The notes: a model not told the origin generated them from the sequence alone. A stretch of DNA of 64,000 nt from JBOGOC01 sp050747525 (GCA_050747525.1 JBOGOC010000110.1:62001-126000), one strand, 5' to 3'; shown: positions 1 through 10,133, counted from the stretch's first letter. Numbers and translations are program-made.

Positions 1-633
1 CTCCCCTCATCTCTCTTCCAGTCTGGCGACCGCCGCTGGCTCGAGCTGAGCGTCAACGGAGAGGTGCTTTCGCCTCGGCAGGAGCTCACTTCCACCGGGT
101 GGGCCTTCCAGGCGGAGGGGACGAACACACTGGGCGGCCTGCCGGCCTCGAGCTGGCAGCGGCGCGTCACGGGGACCTGCCCCTCCGGATCGAGCATCCA
201 GGCCGTCGGGGATCAGGGGACCGTGACCTGCGAGGTCGACGACACGGGGGCCGGCGTTCCCTCGGGAGCGATCATGTACTTCAACAATTCCACGTGCCCT
301 CCCGGGTGGAGCCCCCTCGTCGCGGCGCAGGGACGGTACCTGGTGGGCGTTGTCCCCGGCGGGACGCTGCTGGGAACCCCTACAGGAGTGCATTCCGCCC
401 TGTTCGACCGGGAGAACCGCCCGGTAGGTGCCCACTCCCACGGCATCACCGACCCGGGGCACAGGCATGGCTACGAAGCGGCGGTCCCGACGTCGACCGG
501 CTCCGGCGACTCGCAGGCCGGGTACGAACACCGCAACACGGACCTCGCGGTCACGAACGTCACCATCAACAGCACCGGCCCGGCCGGGACGAACGCCCCC
601 TACATCCAGCTCCTCGTCTGCCAGAAGAACTGA
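1..633 (+). CDS. Exported tail-collar-like protein, 5' end missing
   Basis: The reading frame is open from the first base, so the start lies outside the window. The visible 210 residues align along their length with the C-terminal two thirds of the next gene (686-1579), with shared words such as LTST-W, GTLLGTP, DRENRPVG, GHRHGYEAAVPTST and the ending GTNAPYIQLLVCQK. The HSHG and GHRHGYE histidine clusters near the C-terminus resemble phage tail-collar or short-tail-fibre tips, but exported proteins with this fold are also common in environmental bacteria. The function is unknown; surface binding is a guess. Together with its neighbour it forms a tandem duplication: bases 470-500 and 1411-1441 are nearly identical. 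No phage genes are nearby. Confidence 0.8.
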   Translation, partial: LPSSLFQSGDRRWLELSVNGEVLSPRQELTSTGWAFQAEGTNTLGGLPASSWQRRVTGTCPSGSSIQAVGDQGTVTCEVDDTGAGVPSGAIMYFNNSTCPPGWSPLVAAQGRYLVGVVPGGTLLGTPTGVHSALFDRENRPVGAHSHGITDPGHRHGYEAAVPTSTGSGDSQAGYEHRNTDLAVTNVTINSTGPAGTNAPYIQLLVCQKN

Positions 634-685
634 GACGGTCAAGGGGATGGCGAACGCGGATCATGGTCGAGCACAGGAGGAGGTC

Positions 686-1579
686 ATGAGAGTTCTGTGT
701 GGAGTTCTGCTGGCGATTTCGGCGGCTCTGTGCGGGCAGGCGTTCGCGGCCGTCCCTTCCACGATTCACTACCAGGGTCGCCTCCTGCTGAACGATGCGA
801 TCCCTTCTCCCTTCAATGGGACGGTCCCGATCCAGGCGGTCCTCTGGGACGACGCGACGGCCGGCACGCAGCTCTGGACCGAGACGTGGGCCTCGGTCAC
901 CGTAACTGACGGCGTCTTCCACCTGGTGCTCGGCTCTTTGTCCCCAATTCCGGCTCTCGTCTTTCAGTCGACCGAGCCGGTGTGGCTGGAGATGATCGTC
1001 GACGGCGAGGTGATTTCTCCGCGCCGCGAGCTCACTTCTTCCATGTGGTCCTTCAGGGCCGAAGCGTCCGACATGCTGGGCGGGCTCGCCTCCTCGTCAT
1101 GGCAGCTCCGCGTCTCCGGCGCCTGTCCGCCGGGCTCGAGCATCCAGACCGTGGGGAGCGGCGGCGCGGTGACCTGCGAGACGGACGACACCGGGGCGCC
1201 CGTCCCCGCCGGCGCCGTGACCTTCGTCAACCTGCCGGCCTGTCCGCCCGGATGGAGCCTTCTGGCCGCCGGGCAGGGTCACTACGTGGTCGGCCTGTCG
1301 CCGGGCGGCACGCTGTTGGGCACGCCGATGGGGACCTACAGTCCCCTGACCGACCGGGAGAACCGGCCCGTGGGAGGCCACACTCACACCAAAAACGATC
1401 CAGGGCACAGGCATGGCTACGAAGCGGCCGTCCCGACGTCGACCTCGGGCGGCTCATCGAAGGCCGGGTACCAGCATCGCGATACTGATCTCGCCGTCAC
1501 CGGGATCTCGGTCAACAGCACGGGTCCGGTCGGGACCAACGCCCCCTACGTCCAGCTCCTCCTTTGCCAGAAGGACTGA
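686..1579 (+). CDS. Exported tail-collar-like protein, paralogue of the preceding gene
   Basis: The ATG at 686 is preceded by a strong AGGAGGAGG at 675-683; the frame is open further upstream, but the region before 686 overlaps the previous gene and lacks a signal peptide. The 297-residue product opens with a Sec signal peptide (residues 1-22, ending AFAA), followed by the HYQGRL motif often seen directly after the cleavage site in exported proteins of this kind. A beta-rich middle part follows (WTETW, VTDGVFHLVLG). The C-terminal 120 residues hold the collar-like region with GGHTHTKNDPGHRHGYEA. A 52-bp gap separates it from its upstream paralogue, so the two are probably co-transcribed. Role not known; a periplasmic or surface-exposed structural or binding protein is likely. 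Confidence 0.85.
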   Translation: MRVLCGVLLAISAALCGQAFAAVPSTIHYQGRLLLNDAIPSPFNGTVPIQAVLWDDATAGTQLWTETWASVTVTDGVFHLVLGSLSPIPALVFQSTEPVWLEMIVDGEVISPRRELTSSMWSFRAEASDMLGGLASSSWQLRVSGACPPGSSIQTVGSGGAVTCETDDTGAPVPAGAVTFVNLPACPPGWSLLAAGQGHYVVGLSPGGTLLGTPMGTYSPLTDRENRPVGGHTHTKNDPGHRHGYEAAVPTSTSGGSSKAGYQHRDTDLAVTGISVNSTGPVGTNAPYVQLLLCQKD

Positions 1580-2110
1580 AAGGTCTGCGCCGACGTGCCG
1601 AAACCATCGGTCGCCGGTAGGCCGGGGCGAGTCCCCACAGCGTCACGGGAGGTCCGATCGGGCCGGCCGGCAAGGACAATCGCCACACTGTGCCTGTTCT
1701 GTGGCGGAACGCCCGCCGAACCCACCCAACTCAGGCCTAAACGTTCGCGCCCAAGCCGTTGCACTCTGATTCGGGCGCCTGCCGTCACTCGCGGGAACCA
1801 TATGTCGCCTGAGGAATTCCTGGATGGCGGACGCCGTGGTGATCAAGCTGTTCTCCCCGGCCCCTGAGCTGCGTCCTGTATCCCGGTAGTCAACCAGCGT
1901 CTGGCCGTCCCGATGGTGCGCTGAAGGTAGTCGCTTCCACGCGCGAGGCCCTCCCGGCGGAAGATCTCGTGACGGTCACAAGAATGGGATAACCGGTTGA
2001 CTGCCAGGACCGTCTAGGTGCCCGGCGCCCTCTCGCCCGCCGCCACGTGAGCGTAGGCGTCCTGAGCGGCAACACCCGGCCTTTTCCGTCAAGGGGACAC
2101 TCGGAGTGAT
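1580..2110. other. Intergenic region without a recognisable gene
   Basis: There are 531 bases between the collar-like gene and the serine hydrolase. Short frames exist on both strands, but none has a ribosome site, a recognisable motif or a convincing composition. The last bases carry CGGAG at 2102-2106, which serves the downstream ATG. I see no RNA gene, mobile-element remnant or clear promoter. Confidence 0.5.
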
Positions 2111-3214
2111 ATGGGCATGAAACGAAGGATTGCCGTGGTTACGTTGACACTCGTCCTCAGCTCCGGCCTCGCCGCCCCGACGGAAGCACGGCTGGATGGC
2201 AGCCATCGGGAAGGCACGGAAGCGAAGCTCAAACAGCTTGAGGAAAGATTCGAGGTTCTGAGGAAGGAAAGGATGATACCCGGCATGGCTGTGGCTGTAG
2301 TCAGCAGCCAGCAGGTGGTCCTGGCCAAGGGCTTTGGTTTCATGGATGGAGAGGGGCAACGGCCGGTGACACCTCACACGTCATTCTGTATTGCGTCCAT
2401 CACCAAGCCGATCACGGCGGCCGTCTTGATGCGGCTAGCCGAAGTAGGGAAGCTCGACCTCGGCTTCAAGATGTCTGATGCGCCCGGCTACGCGGCCTGG
2501 TGTGAGCGGTTCAGTCGCTCCAGCTCCATCTTCGCCAAGGACCTGGACTGTCAGGCGGCTATCACTGTAAAGGACGTGCTCTCTCACACCGTGAACGGGA
2601 GACCGGGAGAGAAGTTCTCGTACAACGCCGCCGTTTACTCGCAACTACGCCGCGTGGTGCCGGTCGTATCCAAGATGACCCTTGCCGAGCTGCTCTACGA
2701 GTACGTCCTGGGGCCGGCCAGGATGACCGAAACCGCGGCGGGCTGGTATGACCCCAAGAAGTCGCATGTGCTCACCAATCTGGCACAGCCCCGGCGCGTA
2801 GCGGATGACGGCGACTCTGAGATCTCTATCACTCCGATCTGGGATGTTGGCACGAGCTCGGGCATCATCTCGACGGTGCTGGACCTGGCCAAGTTCGACA
2901 TAGCAATGGATCGCAACGTGATCGTGCCCGAGAAGATCAAACAGCAGATGTGGAGTCCGACCATGTCTCCTGGTGGACAGCCACAAGACTACGGTATCGG
3001 CTGGTACGTGCAGAGCTACAAGGGCACGAAGCTCGTGTGGCATTCGGGGTGGGAGCCCAACTCGTACTCGGGATTGTTCCTGAAGATTCCGGAAAAGGGT
3101 CTGACCCTGATTGCCCTGGCGAACAGTGAGGGGGTATGGTGGCGAAACCGGCTCGATGGAGCTGAGGTAGAGAAGTCTGCATTCGCTGCAGCCTTCCTCG
3201 AGCTCTTCTTGTAA
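2111..3214 (+). CDS. Exported serine hydrolase, class C beta-lactamase/PBP-like family
   Basis: The 367-residue protein has an N-terminal signal peptide (1-26, ending PTEA) and the beta-lactamase-related serine hydrolase fold. The nucleophile motif is S96-I-T-K99, preceded by the usual FCIA, and the third motif is H311-S-G313 in VWHSG. The second motif, normally Y-x-N, reads Y171-N-A173 in GEKFSYNAAVY, so the usual Asn is Ala. The family includes esterases, D-aminopeptidases, DD-peptidases and class C beta-lactamases; general hydrolase or esterase activity in the periplasm is the safest call and no resistance function should be assumed. The start may be ATG 2111 or ATG 2117; CGGAG at 2102-2106 fits either. 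It stands alone, with 71 bases to the next gene. Confidence 0.85.
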   Translation: MGMKRRIAVVTLTLVLSSGLAAPTEARLDGSHREGTEAKLKQLEERFEVLRKERMIPGMAVAVVSSQQVVLAKGFGFMDGEGQRPVTPHTSFCIASITKPITAAVLMRLAEVGKLDLGFKMSDAPGYAAWCERFSRSSSIFAKDLDCQAAITVKDVLSHTVNGRPGEKFSYNAAVYSQLRRVVPVVSKMTLAELLYEYVLGPARMTETAAGWYDPKKSHVLTNLAQPRRVADDGDSEISITPIWDVGTSSGIISTVLDLAKFDIAMDRNVIVPEKIKQQMWSPTMSPGGQPQDYGIGWYVQSYKGTKLVWHSGWEPNSYSGLFLKIPEKGLTLIALANSEGVWWRNRLDGAEVEKSAFAAAFLELFL

Positions 3215-3285
3215 CGAGGACGCTTCCCCTGCGGCGCCTGAACCGCCAGGCAATACGCGGGACGCTTTGCGCTGGAGTCAGCCCC

Positions 3286-3585
3286 ATGTCAGATGGCCAC
3301 AGCCGATCGGTTCCGAAACCTCCTCGACGAAGCGTGCGCTGGGCATCGTTCGTGGCCGGTGCGGTCATGGGTCGGGCCGTACGCGGGCTCCATGAGGAGG
3401 GCAACCCCCAGCACCGGGTTCGTGTGGAGCACAACAAGCACACCCTGCTGGTACACATCTCCGACGAGGATGGACAGGGCTGGACGGTCGTCGCTATCGA
3501 TAGGGCGACGAGAGAGTGGGCCGTTGCCCAGCGCCCTCAACAACTCGCGGCAGCGGCGGCTGCGTTCGACCAACTCTACAAGTGA
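3286..3585 (+). CDS. Small protein of unknown function
   Basis: The 99-residue product is basic at the N-terminus (RSVPKPPRRSVRW) and then has a compact beta-like segment, HRVRVEHNKHTLLVHISDE, GQGWTVVAIDR, and an alanine-rich helix near the end (QLAAAAAAFDQLY). The mix of alternating hydrophobics and charged turns reads as a real domain rather than a shadow frame, but I do not recognise the family. No signal peptide or membrane span is evident. The ribosome site is weak. It is convergent with the Kelch gene that ends at 3773. Moderate confidence that it is expressed. Confidence 0.5.
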   Translation: MSDGHSRSVPKPPRRSVRWASFVAGAVMGRAVRGLHEEGNPQHRVRVEHNKHTLLVHISDEDGQGWTVVAIDRATREWAVAQRPQQLAAAAAAFDQLYK

Positions 3586-3772
3586 CTCCCTCGCAGGCCC
3601 TTGCAGCCTGGACAGAGCCTCGGCCACTACCGCAGGCAATGGAAGGGAGACAGGCGCCCAGTTCGTCGACGCGCTGAACCGCGCACCGCGAGAATCGTGC
3701 CTCCGGACCTCCCTTCTGCAGGAACTCCACAAAGAACCCAATCTTCGAGTCCCACTTCGTCAACCCGTCCGG

Positions 3773-6048
3773 CTACTGCGGCCGCAGTCGCGTCGCCCGC
3801 CTGATCAGATTGTTTCCTTCCTCACGGGAAAGCAGTCCTGCCTTGACCAGATCGTTCACTTCGCGCGTCACGCACGTGAGGTACGCACCGGGAGAATCCC
3901 ACGTCGCTGTCGGGTCGCAGAGGGCCTGGCCGTTGCAGTCTTCGTCTCGCGCGTCGCCTGGGAGCTCCAGCGCTCCCGGGTAAACGTGTGGGTCACCGTC
4001 GGAACAGTCTCCGTCGCAGGGCGTCCAGCCGTCATGATCGGCGTCGAGCTCAGCCGGGGACAGGCTCCCGTCGCAGTCATTGTCCACCATGTCGCACAAC
4101 TCGGGAGCGCCCGGGAAAACAGACACCTGGCCATCGTCGCAGTCGCCGTGGCAGACGGCGAACGTGTCGTCGTCCAAATCGGCCAGGTCCACCCGTCCGA
4201 GGTCCGGCCAGTCGGGGTGGGTGCAGTCGTTGTTGAAGCCGTCACAGATCTCGGTGGCGCCCGGATAGACCGTCCGCTCGGCGTCGTCACAGTCGCAGGC
4301 GGTGCTGAAGCCGTCGCCGTCATAGTCAGGCGAGTTGCTCAGGACATAGCGCTTCCCGTCGCTCAGCTGACCCACAATCGGGTCGCTTCCGCCCCACACG
4401 ATGGCGACGCCGTCCGCCCAGACCATCGTGGCGTCGCGGCGCGGCGACGGAGCGTTCACAAAAGTGGTCGGCCCCCACAGCAGCGTGAAGGGGTTGTAGA
4501 TCCCTCCCGTATTCAGGATGTGCAATCCAGCTCCACCACCCCAGACCATCATCCGCTCGCCGCTCCAGATGGCCAGGTGGTTCCCTCGTGGAAGAGGCTC
4601 GGTCCCCGAGCCCGCAATCGGCAGCCAGCTGTTTGATGCCGGGACGAAGCGGCCGACTCCCGTTCGGACGACCGGGCCGGTGCCGCCGTAGATGAGCATC
4701 TCGAGCCCCGTCCATACGGCCGTATGCGCGGTGCGCTCGCGGGCCGCGCCGATCATGCTCGTGGGGACCCACGAGTCAGTGGCCGGATCATAAAGGCCGC
4801 CGCTGTTGAGGTAAATCTCGTTGCAGGAGCCGGACGCTGAAAAGCGGCAGACCCCTCCCCAGATGACCATCCGGTCTCCAGTCCAGACGGCCGTGGCACC
4901 CTCGCGCGGGAAAGGGGCTCCGGTCAGCGAGGTCGGAGACCAGACGTCGGCCACCGGATCATAGCGACCGCCCGAGTTCTCATCTCCGCCAGCCGCCCGG
5001 CCTCCCCAGACGATCATTTCGCTGCCGGTCCAGACGGCGGTGTGGAATTGCCTGGCCGACGGGGCGCCGGCCTGGTTCACGGGGGACCACGTGTCCGTCG
5101 CGGGATCATACCGCCCCCCGCTCGAGTTGCCCCCCCAGATCAGCATCCGATTGCCTGTCCACACGGCGGTGTGAAGTATGCCTCCGGTCGGAGCGCCCAG
5201 TGTGGACACCGGCCTCCAGGAGTCGGTGACCGGGTCGTAGAGACCTCCCTGGCGCCCACCGCTGCCCCAGGTGATCATGTGAGTGCCTGTCCAGATGGCA
5301 CTGTGCGCCGACGCCGGCGCTATGCCCCGCGACATGGGAAGCCAGACGTTGTCGGGCCCGCACGCCACGGCCGGCGAAGAGGAGCCGCCGGGCAGAGCCC
5401 CCGGCATGGGCGATTGCCGCAGCTCCTCACTGGCCGCGCTCCACCAGTCGTCGAACGATTCCTTGGGTATGCGATGGACGACACCGGGCGCGCCCTCGCC
5501 GTCGGTGGCCGGCTCGCGGACGAGGAACGCGTCAACCGTCTCCTCCAGGACCGTCTCCGACCGCTCGCCGGCCAGATCGCCCGCGGCCAGGGCCGCCGCC
5601 TCCCTTCGGGCCGCGTCGTGCCGCCCAGGATCGTAGGCGAAGGCCCGGCGGAGCAGCCGATCGGCCAGCAGAGGCCGCACCAGAGATTCCCGGATGAGAA
5701 CGGGATCGTGTTCGAGCGCCTCGAACATCTCCTCGAGCCGATCAGGCATCACGGTGCTGTGGGTGATGCGCTCCAGCTCCTCGTCGAGCTGCTCCACGGT
5801 GATCCTGATACCCCAGAATCGGCTCAGGGCCGACTCCTGGAGAATCCAGGTGTTCACACGTTCGCGAGCCCGCTCAGCTCCTACGAGCTCGTCATAGGAA
5901 TGCCTGGCTCGAGAAGATGGCCGGCCTGCACGCGATCGATGGCCACCTGCGCGTCGACCCTGCCCGTGAAGGTGATCTCCCGCCGCGGCGAGGCGTCCGT
6001 CAAGAAGGGTGAAATGACCAGAGACAGGATGGAGGCAAGCCAGAGCAT
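3773..6048 (-). CDS. Exported Kelch/MopE-type repeat protein with an apparent frameshift near its N-terminus
   Basis: The main frame covers 3773 to about 5905. It encodes a helical domain (HSYDELVGAERARERVNTW to LLADRLLRRAFAYD) found at the start of many Acidobacteria Kelch proteins, then at least six Kelch-type blades (repeated AVWTG-MIVWGG), then calcium-type repeats of the MopE kind (DGDG, CDCDDAERTVYPGA, EICDG-NNDC, DNDCDG), ending at RLRPQ. The missing beginning lies in another frame at 5884-6048: a signal peptide from ATG 6048 (MLWLASILSLVISPFL) followed by FTGRVDAQVAIDRVQAGHLLEPG. This joins the helical domain if the frame changes by -1 between about 5895 and 5920. The GGAGGT just upstream supports ATG 6048, with ATG 6060 as an alternative. 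The protein is probably secreted or surface bound; its partner is unknown. Confidence 0.8.
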
Positions 6049-6290
6049 ACGACCTCCCATGCGCCACAGGCGCCGTGTCTGGTGAAGGGGTGACCCGATC
6101 ATACGCTCATTGCCCTCGAGAGGCTTTTTGGTTCCCGCCTTACTGATGTTTTTTATTCCTGCAGCGACGAGGACGCCGTGCCTGGCAACCGTGGGAGTCT
6201 ACCAGGGACGCCCACGCGGCCGGAAAGTATTCCCTTGCGTGAGGCAACAGGCGTATGATCAGGGCCTGCCCAATCGTGAGGAGGTGTACC

Positions 6291-6641
6291 TTGAAGAGAG
6301 GACTGTTCCTGGTGGCTTTGGCCTGCGCGCTGGCGGGCAGCTCGGCCGGCGCCGCTCCGTTCAGGGTCAGCAAGGTGGAGCTTTTCTTCAACTTCCTGTT
6401 GCGGGACTCATCGTGTCCGCAGGCCACGCACCTGTTCGTGCGCAGGTGCCAGATAAGCGGCGACATCCCTCAGTATTACGCGCGGTTCAGGGAGAACGAG
6501 GATGTCTCGGCGCTGGAAGACACAAACACGCAGGTGAACGTCAGGGGGATGGTGTCGAAGGTGCAGCACAACTGCTCCCTTCCCATACTCGAGTCCCCGA
6601 AGATGGAACCACAGACTGACATCTTCGACTGTTTCGACTGA
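6291..6641 (+). CDS. Small secreted protein of unknown function
   Basis: I start this gene at TTG 6291 because GAGGAGGTG at 6278-6286 sits 4 bases upstream and the protein then opens with a clean signal peptide (KRGLFLVALACALAGSSAGA). An ATG at 6255 would add 12 residues with no ribosome site. The 116-residue product contains four cysteines in its mature part (SSCPQ, RRCQ, HNCS, FDCFD), which would make two disulfides, and ends in an acidic, aromatic tail. No family recognised. It is divergent from the frameshifted Kelch gene and convergent with the galactose-oxidase-like gene. Confidence 0.7.
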   Translation: MKRGLFLVALACALAGSSAGAAPFRVSKVELFFNFLLRDSSCPQATHLFVRRCQISGDIPQYYARFRENEDVSALEDTNTQVNVRGMVSKVQHNCSLPILESPKMEPQTDIFDCFD

Positions 6642-6697
6642 TCCGGAACGACCGACCACCGTCTCGGGGACGCCAGCGTTCCCGTACGTCCCTGACA

Positions 6698-9600
6698 TCA
6701 GGGCTCGGTGTACTCGATCCGCAGGCGGGGGGCGGCGAAGGCGCCTCCCTCGAACGACTCGGCGAAGCGCGTGCCGGAGCCGGTGATCAGGAACACCATC
6801 GCGTTCCCGCTGGTCCAGCCGGCCCGGTTGACGATCTCCTGCACGATGGGGGCCAGGTTTGGCGACTTCTGCGCACCGCCCGCCTCACCAGGCGACGGCC
6901 AGGCAGGAGGAGCCCACGAGATCGAGGCCGTTGTCCGTGTTCGGCCGCCGAGGTCGTTCTTGACGGCGGCGAAGGTGGGGGCGTTGTCGGCCGCCTGACC
7001 CCGAATCTGCAGCGACGAGGACGCCGTGCCTGGCATATCGGTCTGGAGCTGCAGCCAGGCTCCCTGGATGACGGAGCCCTTGGGTATGGCGATGTCCGTG
7101 AAACGCACGCCCACGTACGGGAGGTCTCCCATCGGGAGGTAGCCGAGGTTCAGGGTCACCGCCTTGGTTTTACCGCCCACCTGCTGGGCATCGTCCGATC
7201 CTGCGCTCACGGTGCGGTCCAGAGTGACCACCTGGGCGGGCGGATTCACCACCACGGAGACCGCGCCGAGTCCCACCAGCTCTCCGTCGTCGGCCTGCAG
7301 CTCCAGCACGTAGGTTCCCGGCTCGGAGAAGGTGGCCGTGGTGTCGATGGCCTGGGGATGGGCGAAGGTCACCACGCCCGTCAACGGCCCGGTCTCCTTG
7401 AACCAGAGGGTCTGGAGGGCTCCCGGAGGATTCGGAAGCCCGTCGTCCGTGACCGTCCCGTTCAGCAGGACGGGGTTGGGGATGCGCACGGTCACCGGCG
7501 GCCCCGGATCCACGGTCGGAACCCGGTTGGACGGTGGCGTGGAGCTGCCGATCTCGACGTGGAGGAGCGCCGCGCCCAGCGGGAGATCCTCCCAGGCTTC
7601 GGCCACGCGCTTGCCGGACCCCTTGATCACCACGACCAGAGCGTTGCCGCTCGACCAGCCCGGGCGGTTCACGATCTGCTGGATGATGGGAGTGATGTCG
7701 GGCGTGCGCTGATTCGGCCCCACCTCGCCCACGATCAGCCACGGCGGAGGAGCCCATGACACGGAGGCCGGTGTGAGCGTCCGGCTGCTCACGTTGAATG
7801 ACGTGGTGGTGAAGGCCGGGGCGTTGTCCACGTTCTGGCCGTAAATCTGGAGCGCGGTGGCGTCCGATGTGGCCTCGTCCGTCTTGAACTGGATCCAGGC
7901 CCGGACGATCCGCTCGCCCTGCCGTACGGCGAGGTTGGGGAAGCGCAGGCCGACGGTCTGCACGGTCGAGTCGAACACAAGCTCCAGGTCGGAGCTGTCC
8001 GCCATGGACCCGCCGGCCTTCTCTTCGACGTCGTCGGCGGCGTTGGTGATGCGCACCTCGACGGGGAAGCCTCCGCTCACACCGTCGGTGACGGTGATGG
8101 AGACCGTGTCCGTGCCGCTCAGCTGGCCGTCGGTCCCGGTGAGCCGAAGGACGTACGTCCCGATGGTGCTGAAGGACGCTGCGGACTGCGGCGAGCCGGG
8201 AGCCGCGAAGACGACGCTGCCCGGTCCGCTCTCCTTGGTCCAGGCCACCGAGAGGGTGGCCGACGGAAGCCCGTCGTCGGTGACCGTGCCGTTGAGCGTG
8301 GCATCGGCCGGAAGGATGATGGTGCTCCCGGGTCCCGCGTCGACCACGGGACGCTGGTTGCCTCCAGCAATGGCGCCGAGCCGCACCCAGCGCGCCACCG
8401 AGGGGACACCCGAGGTGTTGACCAGGAAGAGCATGTAGTACCCCGGTGGAGCCACGTTCTGATCGATGGGCGCAGTGGCCACCAGGGTCGAGGCCCCCGT
8501 CTGGGAGAAAGCCAGCGGCACGTACCGCTGCTCGATGTTGATGGCGTGTGTGGAGACCCCCGGCCGCATGAGCACCACCGAGGCGATCGACGCGGCATCC
8601 AGTGAGCCGATGCTCATCGTGCCGCTGTGGGGGACGGCGCCGGGAGCAGAGCCAATCACGGGTCGTGCGCCCCGGAAGAGATACGGCGGCGAGTAGACCT
8701 CGGCGGTGTAGTTGCCGTTGGCGCCCGCCCACAGCACACGCCCGTCAGGCAGGAGAAGGGCCGATGAATGGTATCCACGGCGCGTGCGCTGGGACGCCAT
8801 GACCGTCCACGTTCCGGCGACCGGGTCATACATCTCGGCCGGATAGGCCGGGGTGAGGTCCTCGTCGGTCGTCCCACCCGCCACCAGAACCTTGCCGGTC
8901 GGCAGGATCACGGTGTTGGCGTGCATCCGCCGCCAGGTCATGGGCGGCGCGCTCGTCCACCGGGGCGTGGGGGCAGACATGTCCAGGATCTCGACGGTGT
9001 TCGTGGCCAGGGGGTCGGGCTTCCCCCGGTCCCGCCCTCCCAGGATCATGATCTTCTGGAAGCCGGGCGGCAGCATGACGGAGGTCCCGTGCGTGCGGTT
9101 TCCGTAAAGGCTGGTGCTCACCGGCTGCCAGGTCATGTTGGACGGATTGAAGACGTAGGTATTTCTGTCCGGCCCGATGTGCACCACCTGTCCGCTGGGA
9201 AGCATGTGAAAGCGCGGGTAATAGGTGATGGAGCGCTCGGCGCCCGGGAGGAGCTGGAAGGAGTCGGGCCCGGTCGACCCCGGCACGAAGGCCTCCACCA
9301 GCGGGTTGGTGATGCCATTCTCGTCGGTCCCGCTGAAAACCAGCGTGCGGCCGTCACCCATGAGGACGTTACTCGGATAGTAGCGCCCCGCGCGCATGTC
9401 CACCGTGCGGGTCCACTGCGTGGTGAGGGGATCGAATATGTAGGCGTGCAGCGCCCCGGTCGTGCCGCCCGGATAGATGGAGCCTCCGGTTATGAGAACA
9501 CGGCCGTCCTCCAGGACAGAATTGCCGGAGCACCAGACGATGTCCGGCACTGGCTTGGAAGATATCTGGTTGGTGGCCGGATCCCACACATAGGTGGTGG

Positions 9601-9907
9601 GGACGTCGTCCTCGTCGCCGCGGAAGAAGAGCACCTTGCCCGTGCGCATGAGGATGGCGTGCACCGCGACCGCGGGCCAGTCCATCGGCAGATCCCACTG
9701 CCCGAACTGGGCAGGGTCTTCAGCAAGGGGGTCGGAGGTCGTGCGCCAGGCAGTGTAGAGCCCGTCATTTCGGGTGAGGGGTTCTTCCGCGTCGGCGGGC
9801 TGGGCACCGCGCTCAGCCGCCTGGCCGGCCACGAGCATGCCGACCAGCACAAGAAGGAGCGCCGATCCGGCCACCGGGCCGCGGAGACTGATGCGGGGCA
9901 GCACCAT
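6698..9907 (-). CDS. Secreted galactose-oxidase-like copper radical oxidase with PKD-type and paired C-terminal domains
   Basis: The 1069-residue protein has a signal segment (10-30), a Kelch propeller (about 70-400) and the all-beta domain that closes galactose and glyoxal oxidases (about 405-505). The residues of the copper and thioether cofactor site can be placed by alignment from memory: C126 in VWCSGNS and Y177 in RYYPS would form the Cys-Tyr cofactor, Y379-H380 in RGYHSS the axial Tyr and a His ligand, and H454 in STHAIN the second His. This predicts an active oxidase making aldehyde or acid plus H2O2. After that come two PKD/REJ-type domains, each followed by a related module of about 150 residues (LRFPNLAV-QG-RIV-AW; SWAPP-W). 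AGGAG lies close upstream of the ATG. The substrate cannot be read from sequence. Confidence 0.85.
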   Translation of the reverse strand: MVLPRISLRGPVAGSALLLVLVGMLVAGQAAERGAQPADAEEPLTRNDGLYTAWRTTSDPLAEDPAQFGQWDLPMDWPAVAVHAILMRTGKVLFFRGDEDDVPTTYVWDPATNQISSKPVPDIVWCSGNSVLEDGRVLITGGSIYPGGTTGALHAYIFDPLTTQWTRTVDMRAGRYYPSNVLMGDGRTLVFSGTDENGITNPLVEAFVPGSTGPDSFQLLPGAERSITYYPRFHMLPSGQVVHIGPDRNTYVFNPSNMTWQPVSTSLYGNRTHGTSVMLPPGFQKIMILGGRDRGKPDPLATNTVEILDMSAPTPRWTSAPPMTWRRMHANTVILPTGKVLVAGGTTDEDLTPAYPAEMYDPVAGTWTVMASQRTRRGYHSSALLLPDGRVLWAGANGNYTAEVYSPPYLFRGARPVIGSAPGAVPHSGTMSIGSLDAASIASVVLMRPGVSTHAINIEQRYVPLAFSQTGASTLVATAPIDQNVAPPGYYMLFLVNTSGVPSVARWVRLGAIAGGNQRPVVDAGPGSTIILPADATLNGTVTDDGLPSATLSVAWTKESGPGSVVFAAPGSPQSAASFSTIGTYVLRLTGTDGQLSGTDTVSITVTDGVSGGFPVEVRITNAADDVEEKAGGSMADSSDLELVFDSTVQTVGLRFPNLAVRQGERIVRAWIQFKTDEATSDATALQIYGQNVDNAPAFTTTSFNVSSRTLTPASVSWAPPPWLIVGEVGPNQRTPDITPIIQQIVNRPGWSSGNALVVVIKGSGKRVAEAWEDLPLGAALLHVEIGSSTPPSNRVPTVDPGPPVTVRIPNPVLLNGTVTDDGLPNPPGALQTLWFKETGPLTGVVTFAHPQAIDTTATFSEPGTYVLELQADDGELVGLGAVSVVVNPPAQVVTLDRTVSAGSDDAQQVGGKTKAVTLNLGYLPMGDLPYVGVRFTDIAIPKGSVIQGAWLQLQTDMPGTASSSLQIRGQAADNAPTFAAVKNDLGGRTRTTASISWAPPAWPSPGEAGGAQKSPNLAPIVQEIVNRAGWTSGNAMVFLITGSGTRFAESFEGGAFAAPRLRIEYTEP

Positions 9908-10133
9908 CGTCTCCTGTTCGGTTTTGTCTGAAAACGTCGCGACTGTTTACAGGAACGGACCGACCCTGTCAAGCGGATATTACGGCAAGTCCACCATTCA
10001 CGCCGCCGGAATCAGTCGTATTCGATCAACAAACGGGTCGCTTTGTGCGAGCTGTTGTCCCTGTCCTCGTGGCTCTTGACGCGGCACCGCGTATGCCTTG
10101 ATGATTGGACCTTGTTCTCATCTGGAGGAGGCA

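Noticed and set aside
1..1579. Prophage remnant, because of the tail-collar-like proteins
   Set aside because: Both have signal peptides or exported-type sequence and no other phage gene, integrase or att site is nearby.
1580..2110. Integron attC-like or transposon remnant
   Set aside because: Short GCCTAAAC-type words occur, but no paired core sites, terminal repeats or transposase frame could be found.
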